DNA of 64,000 nucleotides, from the NCBI GenBank assembly GCA_026392115.1, contig JAPLCQ010000092.1, forward strand, positions 1-64,000, given 5' to 3'. Positions 17,723 to 27,791 of this stretch are shown piece by piece (position 1 is the first letter of the stretch; each line of letters begins with the position of its first letter). The DNA comes from Armatimonadota bacterium. GTDB taxonomy: Bacteria; Armatimonadota; Chthonomonadetes; Chthonomonadales; CAJBBX01. The notes beneath the pieces are model-generated. The model ran no database searches and was not told where the DNA came from. It was given only the letters and a program-made list of their open reading frames with translations. Position numbers and translations under genes: made by a program.

Positions 17723-19069
17723 CTACTTCATCGCCCGGCGGATCGCCGAGTAGGTCAGGGCCACGGTGGCGCAGTAGAGCGGGTTCTGGTAGTGCCCCTT
17801 TTCCGGGTTGAAGCACTCCCAGGGCGCCCCCTTGGCCCGGTTGGCCTCCACGCTCTCGACGAACTCGCGCAGCATCCGGCGGCCGGCCTCGCGGTCGGCG
17901 CGGTAGACGGCCGGCGCCATCCAGCCCGTGGGCGTTCCCCAGAAGGCCCCGTTCTGGTAGGTCCCCGGCGCGGCCACGGTCTGGTCCCAGAACCCGCCGT
18001 ACGGGCCGGCCGGCGGTAGGGCCCGCACCTGCCCCTCCAGCACCGTGCCGCCCTGGCGGTAGAGGTGCAGCAACCCCCGCGCCACCGCGTCGGCCTGCCG
18101 GGCCGGCAGGAGGCCGAGCCAGACGGCGTAAGCAGACGCCCAGACGTCGTCGCGCTTGCCCTTGCCGGTGGCCGAGAGGAGGATGGCCCGCCCGTCGCCC
18201 GTGTCGCGCAGGAAGACGACCGGTACCGTCCGCCTGACCTGGGCCGCGACGGCGCGGTACCGGGCGGCATCGGCGCGGCGGCCCAGCGCCCGCGCGATCT
18301 CGGCCATCTCGTTGGCCGCGCGCCACCGGAGCAGCGAGGGCATCAGGCAGGAGCCGGTCTTGCGCACCGTGTCGCAGAAGCCCCAGTCCACCCGAGTGCG
18401 TCCCTCTTCGGCGCTGCAGACCACCAGCCCGTCGGGCCCCGCCTCCACGCTTGCGAAGGCACGGTCCAGCATCTCCCAGACGCCGGATTTGCCGGCGCAT
18501 ACCGCCACGTCGCCCTTGAGGAACGCCGGGGACCCGCTCAGGCGCAGCTGCTCGCGGGCCATGCGCACCAGCTCGTAGGCGTCGTCGGCCGGTGGCAGGA
18601 AGCCGAAGGTGCCGTCGCCCTGGTTCGGGCCGTCGTAGGCGCCGGGATACCAGCAGGCCGAGCCCCGCAGCGTGATGTGGTCGGGAATCGACCAGGGCGG
18701 CACGGTGAGCCCGTTGGCCAGTCGGATCGCCTCCGGACCCGCCTGCACCGAAGCGATGAGCCGGATCCAGCCCTCGACCTCCTCGGCGCCGATGAAGTCC
18801 GCGCCCAGCATCATGGCCGCGTCGCGGACCCAGAAGGCCGGGTAGCCCGCGTTGCCGCCCGGCATGCGGAGCGTGTAGCGGGTGGTGTTGGTGAGGCCCG
18901 GGATCTTGCCGCCGGGCACGATGCGCGCGCTCTCGACCACCGGCGCGGCCAGCGCGTGAAGCCGCGCCAGCAGCGCCTCCATGGCCGGGTCTCGCCCCGC
19001 CGACGCCGAACCTGCCGATCCCGCCGCCATCATGGCCGCCGCCAGCGCCGCTCCGCCCCTTGCCCGCAT
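17723..19069 (-). CDS. Secreted six-hairpin glycosidase-like protein
   Basis: 448 aa with a signal-like start (GGAALAAAMMAAGSAGSASA) behind GGAGAGGAG. The sequence shows the (alpha/alpha)6 pattern: FWVRDAAMMLGADF, DDAYELVRMA, VDWGFCDTVRKTG, DDVWASAYAVWLGLLP and GGFWDQTVAAPGTYQNGAFW, resembling GH15/GH63/GH37-type catalytic domains. The exact family and the acid and base residues cannot be fixed by eye. It follows the GHL6-like gene by 22 nt, forming a two-gene minus-strand operon that probably attacks one oligosaccharide. Confidence 0.75.
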   Translation of the reverse strand: MRARGGAALAAAMMAAGSAGSASAGRDPAMEALLARLHALAAPVVESARIVPGGKIPGLTNTTRYTLRMPGGNAGYPAFWVRDAAMMLGADFIGAEEVEGWIRLIASVQAGPEAIRLANGLTVPPWSIPDHITLRGSACWYPGAYDGPNQGDGTFGFLPPADDAYELVRMAREQLRLSGSPAFLKGDVAVCAGKSGVWEMLDRAFASVEAGPDGLVVCSAEEGRTRVDWGFCDTVRKTGSCLMPSLLRWRAANEMAEIARALGRRADAARYRAVAAQVRRTVPVVFLRDTGDGRAILLSATGKGKRDDVWASAYAVWLGLLPARQADAVARGLLHLYRQGGTVLEGQVRALPPAGPYGGFWDQTVAAPGTYQNGAFWGTPTGWMAPAVYRADREAGRRMLREFVESVEANRAKGAPWECFNPEKGHYQNPLYCATVALTYSAIRRAMK

Positions 19070-19091
19070 CGCATCGCTCCTCTCCGGCGCC

Positions 19092-21728
19092 CTACTGCTT
19101 CAGCTCCACCACCTCATAGAGGCCCACCGGGCCCACGCGGACCTCGGACCCAGAGCCCCGCCGCGCCACCGCGGCCTGGCCGCCCCGGATCAGCCGCCGG
19201 GCCGAACGCACCGGCCGCTGCGTGACGATGACGGCCTCTGGCCCCGCCGCGCCCTTGAAGCCCGCCACGAAGCCGTCCCGGTTGTGCAGATGGACCCGCA
19301 CGGTCCCGGCCGCCGAGGTGAACACGCCCGAGCGCACCGACGCCGGAGCGGCTACGCGCACCGCCTGCGGGATGCGGGGTTGCAGCAGGCCCATGACGGT
19401 CCGCAACAGCGTCGGTTGGGACGCCCCGCTGGGGCCTTCCTCGAAGTCGTACCGCACGGCCGTCTCGCTGCCGCCCGCCGCCGTCCTGCGCGTCAGCAGC
19501 ACGTTGTCGATCCGGAAGGTGGCCTTCTGCGTGCCCGCGCCGTAGATGACGATCCAGTCCATACCGCGCCACGCCGGGTTGCCGCAGGGCCGGCGCTCCT
19601 CGCGGCGCGTGCCGTCGGGTAGCGTCACACTGATGGTGTAGGCCGCCGCGGCGCCCGGAGCGGCGAAATCGAAGGCCACGCGCAGGTGGAACCAGCCCGA
19701 GATCGGCGCCGCGCAGACCGGACGGCTCTGGGCCAGCAGTCCGTCCTTGGCGCTGAGCATCAGCGTCGGGCCCTCCAGCGGCCCCTGCGACGACCGCAAC
19801 TCCACGGCCGCGGAGGCATCGGGACCCAGCCAGGCATCCATCTCCAGCGCGCCGCCCGTGCACCGTGGCAGGCCGAAGTGCGGCAGTCGGGTCTCCATAT
19901 CCGGGTAGTAGGTCTCCGGCGCCACGGCGTCGTCGCCGAATTCGGCGGCCCACTTGCCCGAGGCCGCCTGCGGCACGAAGGCGATGGTGGTGCGTCCGCC
20001 CACCGCCAGGTCGCGCCCCGCGGTTCGGGCCGGGTCGGCGTCCAGCAGGATCACGCGCCCCTTGCCGTATGCGCGCTCGGCCATGCTCGGCTTGCCGTCG
20101 GCCGTCATCATCGGCTTCCAGGCCGGGCTGGTGAAGCGGACCGGCTTGCGGACGCCCTCGTGCACGAACGCCGCGCCCTTGCCCGCGCGCATCAGCGCCG
20201 CCGACGTGTCCGTGCCGTCGGGCCGCGGCGAGCCCGTACCGGCGTAGCCCAGCTCCTGCTCCAGTGCGCCGCGGACGCGCGGTTGGCCGTCGGCCTGGGC
20301 CGTGCCCGTGCCGCAACCCAGCAGCAGTGTGCCGCCGCTGCGGGCATAGGCGAGGGCGGTGCGCGCCTGCGCGTCGGTGAGGCTTACGGAGAGCGGCAGC
20401 AGCACCGCCTTGTACCCCGCCAGTCGAGCCGGCGCGAAGTCGCGGTCGAAGAGGTACTCCGGGGCCAGATGGGCCTCTCCCAGCGCCGTGGTCCATGCCT
20501 GCAGCGAGCTCCAGTAGGGCGCCGAAGCGCTGCCCGGCGTATCGCCGCGGGCGTAGTGGAAGGTCTCGGTCTGCTGCGAGACGTGCAGGGCCACAGGTGT
20601 CAGGCTTCGTCCGCCCGCCACGGGGCCGATGGCGTGGATGATGGGCGCCATGACGGCCGCCGTGGGGGCCGTGCGGGCGTTGAACGGGTCGCCGCCGAAC
20701 GAGGGCATGCCGCCCGCGGCGTAAGCCGCCAGCGCGTGCTGCACCAGCGGCTCGGCGTTCACCGCCGGTTCGCCGGCCACGTCCAGCGGACGCCACACCT
20801 CGGACTGCGACCTCCCGTAGGCCCGGCAGAGGCGAGTCGTCAGGTCGACCTGCTCCAGCGGCCCGGCTTCGGAACCGGTGATGATGTCGGCCTCGTACCG
20901 GTCGAGCGGCACGGCGCTGCGCCATGGGATGCCCGGGCGATGGTAGTGGTTGATCGCCACGGCCGCTGTGGGCTTGGCCGCGCGTATGGCCGCCGCGAGC
21001 TTGCCGATATACCGCCCGAAGAGGTCGAACCGCCACGCCGCCCACTTCCGGAAAGCCGGGCTCTCCCAGTCCAGCTTGGTGGGCAGCGTCATGCCGGTGT
21101 CGCGCTTGAATCGAGTCTTGCAGGCCGCGCAGCAGCAGGTGAGCGGGTAGGGGCGCTGCCAGATGCCGGTCCAGACCGAGCCGTCGAACCAGATGCCGTC
21201 CAGGTCCAGCCGCTTGACCGCTTCGACGCAGTAGGCGATGAGCGCGTCGCCGTAGCCCGTGTTGATGCAGCAGAAGAGCTCTTCCTCGCCGGGTATGGGA
21301 TAGGGCTCGATGAACTGCTGCCGCCAGTCGGGATGCGCCCGGTAGCCCTGCCGGTTGAAGGTGAGGGGGTGCCACGACATGGCGGCCATGCCCTGCGCCT
21401 TGATCTCGGCCACCCATGCCTTCAGGTCGGCCTCGTAGCGGGCGGCCTGCGGGCCCGGACCGGGGACGTAGGGCGTGTCGAGCAGGGCGTTGCCGGAGGT
21501 GTCGACCATCTCGATCCACCGCGCCTGGATGCCCGCGCGGGCCAATGCGCCCTCCGCCGCCTGCCGCTTCGCCGCATCGGGCTCGGGCGTTGCGGTCCTG
21601 GCCTCCAGCCGGAAGAGCGCCTTGCCGTAGGCGGTTCGTTCCACCGGTGCCGGCCCGGCCGCGGCGGAGCCCATGGCCACCGCCGCCAGACAGACCGCAG
21701 TTCCGATCCCCATCGCCCCCATTCGCAT
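19092..21728 (-). CDS. Secreted GHL6-type putative glycosidase with beta-galactosidase trimerisation-like domain
   Basis: 878 aa from the ATG at 21728 (GGAGGTGAGG just upstream); the track ORF extends into the divergent promoter region. After a signal peptide, residues about 30-300 form a barrel like hypothetical glycosyl hydrolase 6: AMSWHPLTFNRQG, LDGIWFDGSVWTG and the Cys-rich CCCAACKTRFKRDTG. Residues about 380-560 look like the GATase-like trimerisation domain of GH42 enzymes (YKAVLLPLSVSLTDAQA, GGTLLLGCGTG). A jelly-roll region (RLPHFGLPRCTGGALEMDAW) lies near the C-terminus. Substrate unknown. It is divergent from the rhamnosidase, with 130 nt of shared regulatory space. Confidence 0.72.
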   Translation of the reverse strand: MRMGAMGIGTAVCLAAVAMGSAAAGPAPVERTAYGKALFRLEARTATPEPDAAKRQAAEGALARAGIQARWIEMVDTSGNALLDTPYVPGPGPQAARYEADLKAWVAEIKAQGMAAMSWHPLTFNRQGYRAHPDWRQQFIEPYPIPGEEELFCCINTGYGDALIAYCVEAVKRLDLDGIWFDGSVWTGIWQRPYPLTCCCAACKTRFKRDTGMTLPTKLDWESPAFRKWAAWRFDLFGRYIGKLAAAIRAAKPTAAVAINHYHRPGIPWRSAVPLDRYEADIITGSEAGPLEQVDLTTRLCRAYGRSQSEVWRPLDVAGEPAVNAEPLVQHALAAYAAGGMPSFGGDPFNARTAPTAAVMAPIIHAIGPVAGGRSLTPVALHVSQQTETFHYARGDTPGSASAPYWSSLQAWTTALGEAHLAPEYLFDRDFAPARLAGYKAVLLPLSVSLTDAQARTALAYARSGGTLLLGCGTGTAQADGQPRVRGALEQELGYAGTGSPRPDGTDTSAALMRAGKGAAFVHEGVRKPVRFTSPAWKPMMTADGKPSMAERAYGKGRVILLDADPARTAGRDLAVGGRTTIAFVPQAASGKWAAEFGDDAVAPETYYPDMETRLPHFGLPRCTGGALEMDAWLGPDASAAVELRSSQGPLEGPTLMLSAKDGLLAQSRPVCAAPISGWFHLRVAFDFAAPGAAAAYTISVTLPDGTRREERRPCGNPAWRGMDWIVIYGAGTQKATFRIDNVLLTRRTAAGGSETAVRYDFEEGPSGASQPTLLRTVMGLLQPRIPQAVRVAAPASVRSGVFTSAAGTVRVHLHNRDGFVAGFKGAAGPEAVIVTQRPVRSARRLIRGGQAAVARRGSGSEVRVGPVGLYEVVELKQ

Positions 21729-21858
21729 GGCCTCACCTCCCGCTCGCGCCTGTCTGGCGAGTCTACCGCAGCAGGGGCCGTATGGACCCGTCTCGGGGCA
21801 GGACTCAGCCTGCGGCGCGGCGAACAGGTGAGGGTCCACCATCGGAGGTCCCTCGCCC

Positions 21859-24591
21859 ATGTTCACCCCGCTCCTTCTCGCTCTGGCCATGCTGCCCGGC
21901 CGTCCGACCGCCGCGCAGGCCGCCAGTGCGCCTTTCGTGCCGGCCGACCTGCGCTGCGAACGCCTCGTGACGCCGCTGGCCGAGGAGACCCAGCGTCCCC
22001 GCCTGAGCTGGCGTCTGCTCCCCGCCGACCCCAACGTGCGGGGCATTCGCCAGACGCGCTACCGCATCATCGTGGCCTCTACGGAGGCGCGCCTGGCGTC
22101 GGGCCGCGGAGATATGTGGGACTCCGGCATCGTCTCCTCGCCGCAGACCATCGGCGTGCGCTACGCGGGCGGGCAACTGCTCCCCTGCCGCCGCTACCTC
22201 TGGTCTGTGACCGCGTGGGACCAGTCCGGCGCGTCGGCCGTCGCCCGCTCGTGGTGGGAGACCGGCCCCATGCGCCAGGATGACTGGCACGCCCGATGGC
22301 TCCGGGCGCCCGGCGACCCGGCCAAGCCCAAGGCCGGACCCATGCCCCTCTTCCGACATGAGTTCACGCTGCGCCGCGCTCCCCTGCGGGCCCGCCTCTA
22401 CGTCTGCGGTCTGGGTCACGCCGAAGCGCGCCTGAACGGGCGGAAGGTGGCGGACAGCGTCCTCGATCCCGGCTGGACCAACTACAAGAAGACCTGCCTC
22501 TTCGTGCCCTACGACGTCACGAGCCTGCTGGCCAAGGGCCCCAACTGCCTCGGCATCATGCTGGGCAACGGCATGTACAACGTGCCCGGTGGCCGCTACG
22601 TCAAGTTCACGGGAACCTTCGGGCCGCCCAAGGTGATCGCGCAACTGGTGCTCGACATGCCCGGCGGCCGCCGCGTCTTCATCGGGACCGACGGCTCGTG
22701 GCAGACGGCCCCGGGGCCCATCACCTTCTCCTGCGTCTACGGCGGCGAGGACCACGACGCCCGCCTCGAGCGGCGCGGGTGGGACCTTCCGGGATTGGCG
22801 CCTGCCGAGGTCTGGGAGAAGGCCGTTGTGACCGACGGCCCCGGCGGAGCCCTGCGCCCGCAGATGACCGAGTCCATCGTCGCGCTGGAGCGCCTGGCGC
22901 CTGTGGCCGTCGCCGAGCCGAAGCCCGGGGCCTTCGTCTATGACTTCGGCAAGAACATGAGCGCCATGCCGTCGCTCCGCGTCCAGGGCCCCGCGGGCGC
23001 CAGGGTGCGGCTGATCCCGGCGGAGCGGTTGAACAACGGCCTGGCCGACCAGGGGCAGTCCGGCGGTCCCAGCTACTTCGAGTACACGCTGCGCGGCGGC
23101 GGCATCGAGGAGTGGGAGCCGCGCTTCACCTACTACGGCTGCCGTTGGCTGCAGGTCGAAGGCGCCCAGCCCGACAGTCCCGACGCCCCCCGTGACAAGC
23201 CCGTGGTCGTGGGCCTGGCCCTCCGCGTGGTGGCGCCGAGGATGGAGCGCACCGGCTGGTTCGCCACGTCCGACCCGCTGCTGAACGGCATCCACACGCT
23301 CATCGACCGGGCCATCATCAGCAACACCAAGAGCGTCCTCACGGACTGCCCGCACCGCGAGAAGCTGGGCTGGCTGGAGCAGGACTACCTCGTCGGTCCC
23401 GGGCTCTTCTACAACTACCGCATGGGCGCGACCCTGGAGAAGGTGCTCCGAGACATCCGCGAGGCGCAGACGCCCGACGGCCTCGTGCCCGACATCGCGC
23501 CCGAGTACACGGTCTTCTCCGGAGGCTTCAGAGACTCGCCCGAGTGGGGCGCCGCCTACGCGCTCTGCTCCCAGCAGCTGGCCCAGTTCACCGGCGACAC
23601 CTGGCACCTGCAGATTCACCGGCGCAACGCTACCCGCTATGCCGACTATCTCGTGGGCAAGGCCAGGAACGGCCTGCTCGACTTCGGTCTGGGCGACTGG
23701 GCCGACGTGGGCAGCGGCAAAACGCCCATGGGCGTCACCGCCACCGCCATCGGCGTGGAGACGCTGCGCGCCACGGCGGAGATGTGCCGCGCCGGGAGCC
23801 AGGAGGCCGACGCCCGACGCCTGGAGGCCGAGGCCGAGAAGATGCGCGAGGCCTTCAGCCGCACGTTCCGGCGGCCCGATGGCCCCGGCTTCTGTGAGAC
23901 GAGCCAGACCGCCAACGCCATGGCCCTGGCCCTGAACGTCGCGGCCGACGGCGAGCGCGCGGGCGCCCTGGAGGCGCTCATCGCCGACATCGCGCGACTC
24001 AACGGCCACACGTCCGCCGGCGACATCGGCTTCCGCTATGAGCTGCTGGCGCTGGCGCAGGCCGGGCGTTCCGACCTGGTGCTGGACATGCTCCTCAAGC
24101 GCGAGCACCCGAGCTACGGCTATCAGATCGACCACGGCGCCACGTCGCTCACCGAGGCGTGGGACGGGCCGACGCGGGGCTGGTCGCAGAACCACTTCAT
24201 GCTGGGCCACGCCGACGAGTGGTTCTACGGCTGGCTTGCCGGCATCCGGCCCACGCAACCGGGCTTCTCCACGTTTCTCGTGCGGCCGTACATCGACCGT
24301 CGGCTGGACTGGGTGGCGGCGCAGCACAACTCGCCGCACGGGACCATCGCCGCGCGCTGGGAGATCAAGCGCGAGACGGTGACGCTGGATGTCACCGTGC
24401 CGCCCAACACCGTGGCCACCATCTGGGCGCCGGGAGCCGATGCCCGCGAGGTGCGCCACGCGGCGGCGACTCCGGCCGAGCGGGTCGGCGTGCGCGAGGG
24501 CTGCACGGTCTTCCGCGCCCCCTCCGGCCGCTACACGTTCGCCGCGCCCATGCCGCCGCAGCGGCCCGCCGGCGCACCCGCAAAGGAGTGA
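21859..24591 (+). CDS. Alpha-L-rhamnosidase, GH78 family
   Basis: 910 aa with signal peptide (MFTPLLLALAMLPGRPTAAQA). Domain order follows GH78: N-terminal FN3-like domain (LRCERLVTPLAEETQRPRLS), jelly-roll domains with LGHAEARLNGRKVADSVLDP and LGIMLGNGMYN, then the (alpha/alpha)6 barrel beginning near residue 495 with TDCPHREKLGWLEQDYL. Catalytic-site stretches DSPEWGAAY and SLTEAWDGPTRGWSQNHFM are present, and the C-terminal beta-sandwich ends PSGRYTF. It should release terminal alpha-L-rhamnose from pectic or other glycans. Its stop codon lies inside the ribosome-binding site of the S9 peptidase gene, indicating translational coupling. Confidence 0.94.
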   Translation: MFTPLLLALAMLPGRPTAAQAASAPFVPADLRCERLVTPLAEETQRPRLSWRLLPADPNVRGIRQTRYRIIVASTEARLASGRGDMWDSGIVSSPQTIGVRYAGGQLLPCRRYLWSVTAWDQSGASAVARSWWETGPMRQDDWHARWLRAPGDPAKPKAGPMPLFRHEFTLRRAPLRARLYVCGLGHAEARLNGRKVADSVLDPGWTNYKKTCLFVPYDVTSLLAKGPNCLGIMLGNGMYNVPGGRYVKFTGTFGPPKVIAQLVLDMPGGRRVFIGTDGSWQTAPGPITFSCVYGGEDHDARLERRGWDLPGLAPAEVWEKAVVTDGPGGALRPQMTESIVALERLAPVAVAEPKPGAFVYDFGKNMSAMPSLRVQGPAGARVRLIPAERLNNGLADQGQSGGPSYFEYTLRGGGIEEWEPRFTYYGCRWLQVEGAQPDSPDAPRDKPVVVGLALRVVAPRMERTGWFATSDPLLNGIHTLIDRAIISNTKSVLTDCPHREKLGWLEQDYLVGPGLFYNYRMGATLEKVLRDIREAQTPDGLVPDIAPEYTVFSGGFRDSPEWGAAYALCSQQLAQFTGDTWHLQIHRRNATRYADYLVGKARNGLLDFGLGDWADVGSGKTPMGVTATAIGVETLRATAEMCRAGSQEADARRLEAEAEKMREAFSRTFRRPDGPGFCETSQTANAMALALNVAADGERAGALEALIADIARLNGHTSAGDIGFRYELLALAQAGRSDLVLDMLLKREHPSYGYQIDHGATSLTEAWDGPTRGWSQNHFMLGHADEWFYGWLAGIRPTQPGFSTFLVRPYIDRRLDWVAAQHNSPHGTIAARWEIKRETVTLDVTVPPNTVATIWAPGADAREVRHAAATPAERVGVREGCTVFRAPSGRYTFAAPMPPQRPAGAPAKE

Positions 24592-24596
24592 CGCAC

Positions 24597-26606
24597 ATGG
24601 ACAAGCGACCCGTAGCCCTGGAGGACCTCCTCCGGCTGAAGCTGGTGGGCGACGTGCAGATCAGCCCCGACGGACGTCGGCTCTGCTACACGGTCCGCAC
24701 CATCAACGCCGAGAAGAACAAGGCCGAGTGCGCCCTCTGGATGGCCGACGTGGCCGACGGCGCTTCGCGCCCCTTCACCGGAGCGGGCCACAGCGACGGT
24801 TCGCCGCGCTGGTCGCCGGACGGGGCCGCCATCGCCTTCGTCTCCGACCGCGACGGCCCCGGCTCGCAGCTCTACCTCATCGCGGCGGACGGCGGCGAGG
24901 CGCGCAAACTCACCTCGCTGCCCGAAGGCTCCGCCGGTTCGCCGGCGTGATCGCCCGACGGCGCGCGGTTGGCCTTCACCTTCCGCCGGACGCCGGAGGA
25001 GCGCACCGAGAAGGCCGCCGAGGAGCGCAAGAAGAAGGGCCTCAGCAACCCCGTGCGCGTGCATGGCCGCGTCTTCTACCGGCTCGACGGCGCGGGCTAT
25101 CACGACGGCGCGTACCGGCAGGTCTGGGTCGCCGATACCGCCACCGGCGAGGCCGAGGCCCTCACCGACGGCCCCTGGCCCTGTGGAGCGCCCGCTTGGT
25201 CTCCCGACGGCGCCACCCTCCTCTTCGTGGCCAACCGCCGCGACGACGCCGACCTCACCGGCACGCTCGACGACCTCTGGGCCGTCCCCGCGACCGGTGG
25301 CGAAGCGGTTCGAATCGAAGCGCCGCCCGGCCCCAAGTCCGCGCCGGCCTACTCGCCCGACGGCGGCCGCATCGCCTATGTCGGCCATACCGACGTCGAC
25401 GACACCTGGGGAGGCCGCAACGAGCGCGTGCTTATCCTGCCGGCCGGAGGCGCGGCGGAGGCGCTGGACCTTACCGGCGCCGCGGACCTCGCCGTGGGCT
25501 ACGCCACCCTGTCCGATATGCACGAGACCGGCGGCGGTCGTCCGCTTGCCTGGTCTCCCGACGGTCGCGACCTCCTCTTCCCGGTCAGCGAGCGGGGCGA
25601 GACCTACCTGGCCCGCATGGGCGTCGCAGGTGGGAAGCCGGCGCGCGTATCGCCCGGGGGCCGCGCTCTGGGCTCCTTCAGCGTCTCGGCGGACGGCTCG
25701 CGCATCGGCCTGCAACTGGGAAGCGCCGTGGAGCCCCACGAGGCCTGGGTGTCCGACGGCTCCGGTTGCCGCAAGCTGAGCCACACGAACGGCGACCTGA
25801 TGGCCGATGTGGCCTTCGCCATACCCGAGGAGGTGACGGCGCCCACGTCCGACGGCGGCTTCGTGCACGGCTGGGCGTTGCGGCAGGTGGGGGCCGAGGC
25901 GGGCGCCGCGCCCTGCGTCCTCTACGTCCATGGCGGGCCCGCCGGCCAGTACGGCGGCGCGAGCACGCCCTTCCACGAACTGCAGTGGCTGGCCGCGCAG
26001 GGCTACGTGGTGGTCTTCGGCAACCCGCGCGGCAGCAAGGGCTATGGCGAAGCCCACACCATGGCCATCCAGGGCGAGTGGGGCGGCAAGGACTGGGTGG
26101 ATATCCAGGGGCTCGCCGACTACGCCGCGGCCCTGCCCGAGGTCGACCCGGCCCGCATGGCCATCATGGGCGGCTCCTACGGAGGCTACATGACCGCCTG
26201 GGCCGTGGGCCACACCACGCGCTTCGCCTGCGCCATCGCCGACCGGCTGGTGGCCAACCTCCACAGCATGTCCGGCACCTGCGACTTCCCGTGGGAGCCC
26301 GACAAGGAGTTCCCCGGCACGGCCTGGAACCCCGCCGCGCTATGGCGCCTCTCGCCGCTGGCCACCGCCGACAGGATCGAGACGCCTCTGCTCATCATCC
26401 ACTCCGACGGCGACCTGCGCTGCCCGATCGAGCAGGCCGAGCAGCTCTTCGCCGCCCTCCGCTGGCGCCGGAAGACGGTGCAGATGGTGCGCTACCCGGC
26501 CGAGACCAGCCACGGGATGTCGCGCAACGGCCCGCCCGATCTGCGGCTCGACCGCCTCCGCCGCAACCTCGCCTGGCTGGACCGCTTCCTCAAGCCCCGG
26601 GCCTGA
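24597..26606 (+). pseudogene. S9 prolyl oligopeptidase-family peptidase interrupted by an in-frame TGA
   Basis: The ATG at 24597 follows AAAGGAG and opens a 669-codon frame with one internal TGA at 24948-24950. The TGA replaces the Trp of a beta-propeller WSPDG motif (GSPA-stop-SPDG). Everything downstream is intact in the same frame: propeller repeats, then the hydrolase domain with Ser527 in GGSYGGYMT, Asp in HSDGDLRCPIEQAEQLF and His in AETSHGMSRNG. The downstream part could be read from the TTG at 24969, but that fragment lacks the first propeller blades. Other genes here use TGA as stop, so this is a fresh nonsense mutation or a sequencing error. Confidence 0.85.
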
Positions 26607-26643
26607 CGCGCAAGCAGGGCGGGAGCCGCCACGGCCCCCGCCC
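26602..26643. repeat. Dispersed hairpin repeat R1, copy A
   Basis: A 42-bp element overlapping the stop codon of the S9 gene. It forms a hairpin: GGGCGGG (26617-26623) pairs with CCCGCCC (26637-26643) and GCC with GGC, around a 5-nt loop and one A/C mismatch. A second copy is at 27722-27763. No T-tract follows, so it is a possible rho-independent-like or attenuating structure rather than a classical terminator. The rest of the 285-nt gap to the next gene (26892) shows nothing recognisable. Confidence 0.7.
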
Positions 26644-26891
26644 TTCCCGTTGGCCCCGTAGTCCCTCCGAACCCCGTCTGGCAGTGCCCCAAGCCCCTTG
26701 TGCCATCGCCGGGTCGATCCTATGATGGATCAACGATGGCTCCCGCTCGTCGACGCGTCGATTGCGTGACGCCGGAGCCGCTCCCTTACCGCGGCTGACC
26801 CCGACTGCAATCACCGCCCTGCCGAGGCGTGGCGGCGCGCCGGTCGCGTGCGCTGATCGCCCCGAGTCGCACCGAACGTGGAGGCTGCACT

Positions 26892-27638
26892 GTGAGTGAT
26901 GACATCTACACGAGTGGCGAGTACGCCAGTCGTTTCCCCGCCTACCATGTGGAGGATTCGGCCTGGAAGGCGCGGCAGATCACCAATCTGCTGGAGGGAC
27001 GGGACATACCGGTGGCCACCGTCTGCGAGATCGGCTGCGGCGCCGGCGAGGTGCTGAGGCAGCTCCAGCTCCGCATGCCCGACGACGCCCGGTTCTCAGG
27101 CTTCGACATCTCCCCCGATGCCATCGCGGCCTGCCGCGCCAAGGCGACCGACAGACTGACCTTCTACTGCGAAGACCTGCTCACCCGGACCGACAGCGCC
27201 TATGACCTCATGTTGTGCATCGATGTGTTTGAGCATGTTGCGGACTATATCGGATTTCTACGAAAGCTGCAGCCGAAAGCGCGCTATACAGTGTTTCACA
27301 TACCGCTCGACATGTCGGCCCAGTCCGTCACCCGCAACCAGCAGGTCGGCATCCGCAATGTGCTCGGGCATCTGCACTACTTCACCAAGGACACCGCCCT
27401 CGCCACGCTGACCGACTGCGGCTACGAGGTCGTCCGGTGGTCCTACACCATGGGCGGCATCGATCTGCCCAAGAGCATCGCCGCAAAGCTCTCAGCCCTT
27501 CCGCGCCGGTTGGCGGCCCTCCTGCTCGGGCAGGACATGGCCGTGCGCCTGCTTGGCGGCTGCTCGCTGCTGGCGCTCACCCGGCCCCGCGCCGGCGCGT
27601 CTCCCGACGCGCCCACAGGCGTGGCGCCGGACCCGTAG
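26892..27638 (+). CDS. Class I SAM-dependent methyltransferase
   Basis: 248 aa from the GTG at 26892, chosen because GGAGG lies about 8 nt upstream; the track ATG at 26829 has no such support. The Rossmann motif I is VCEIGCGAGEVLRQL, followed by motif II FSGFDISPDA and the post-I motif LMLCIDVFEHVADY, as in methyltransferase type 11/12 families. The His-rich HLHYFTKDTALATL and a C-terminal hydrophobic stretch resemble methyltransferases associated with glycan or lipid modification. Substrate unknown. It stands alone between the S9 peptidase and the convergent E2 gene. Confidence 0.85.
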   Translation: MSDDIYTSGEYASRFPAYHVEDSAWKARQITNLLEGRDIPVATVCEIGCGAGEVLRQLQLRMPDDARFSGFDISPDAIAACRAKATDRLTFYCEDLLTRTDSAYDLMLCIDVFEHVADYIGFLRKLQPKARYTVFHIPLDMSAQSVTRNQQVGIRNVLGHLHYFTKDTALATLTDCGYEVVRWSYTMGGIDLPKSIAAKLSALPRRLAALLLGQDMAVRLLGGCSLLALTRPRAGASPDAPTGVAPDP

Positions 27639-27655
27639 CCCGCGCCGTTTCCCCG

Positions 27656-27685
27656 CGGTGGCTCGGGCCTCCGCACCCGAGTCGC
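27656..27685. repeat. Dispersed hairpin repeat R2, copy A
   Basis: A 30-bp element beginning CGGTGGCTCGGGCCTCCG. It forms a stem CTCGGG/CCCGAG. It is 28/30 identical to the element at 39053-39082; the two differences are in the loop, where CA replaces TG. It lies in the convergent gap after the methyltransferase, next to R1 copy B. Confidence 0.7.
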
Positions 27686-27721
27686 AGGGGCGCCCGGAAC
27701 TCGACCGTGCGCAAAGCATGA

Positions 27722-27763
27722 CCTGACGCGCAAACAGGGCGGAAGCCTCCATGGCCTCCGCCC
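27722..27763. repeat. Dispersed hairpin repeat R1, copy B
   Basis: Second copy of R1. The stem GGGCGGA (27737-27743) pairs with TCCGCCC (27757-27763), then GCC with GGC around a 5-nt loop. Relative to copy A, one stem pair has changed from G-C to A-T on both sides, which keeps the hairpin. It sits 28 nt from the stop of the convergent E2 gene and could end transcription in both directions. Confidence 0.7.
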
Positions 27764-27791
27764 CGTCGCTTTCCGGCTGCCGTCCCTCGGC

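Noticed and set aside
24948-24950. TGA read as tryptophan (alternative genetic code)
   Set aside because: Many intact genes in the window (for example the E2 region, GH78 and CheB-CheR) end in TGA, and all other Trp residues use TGG.
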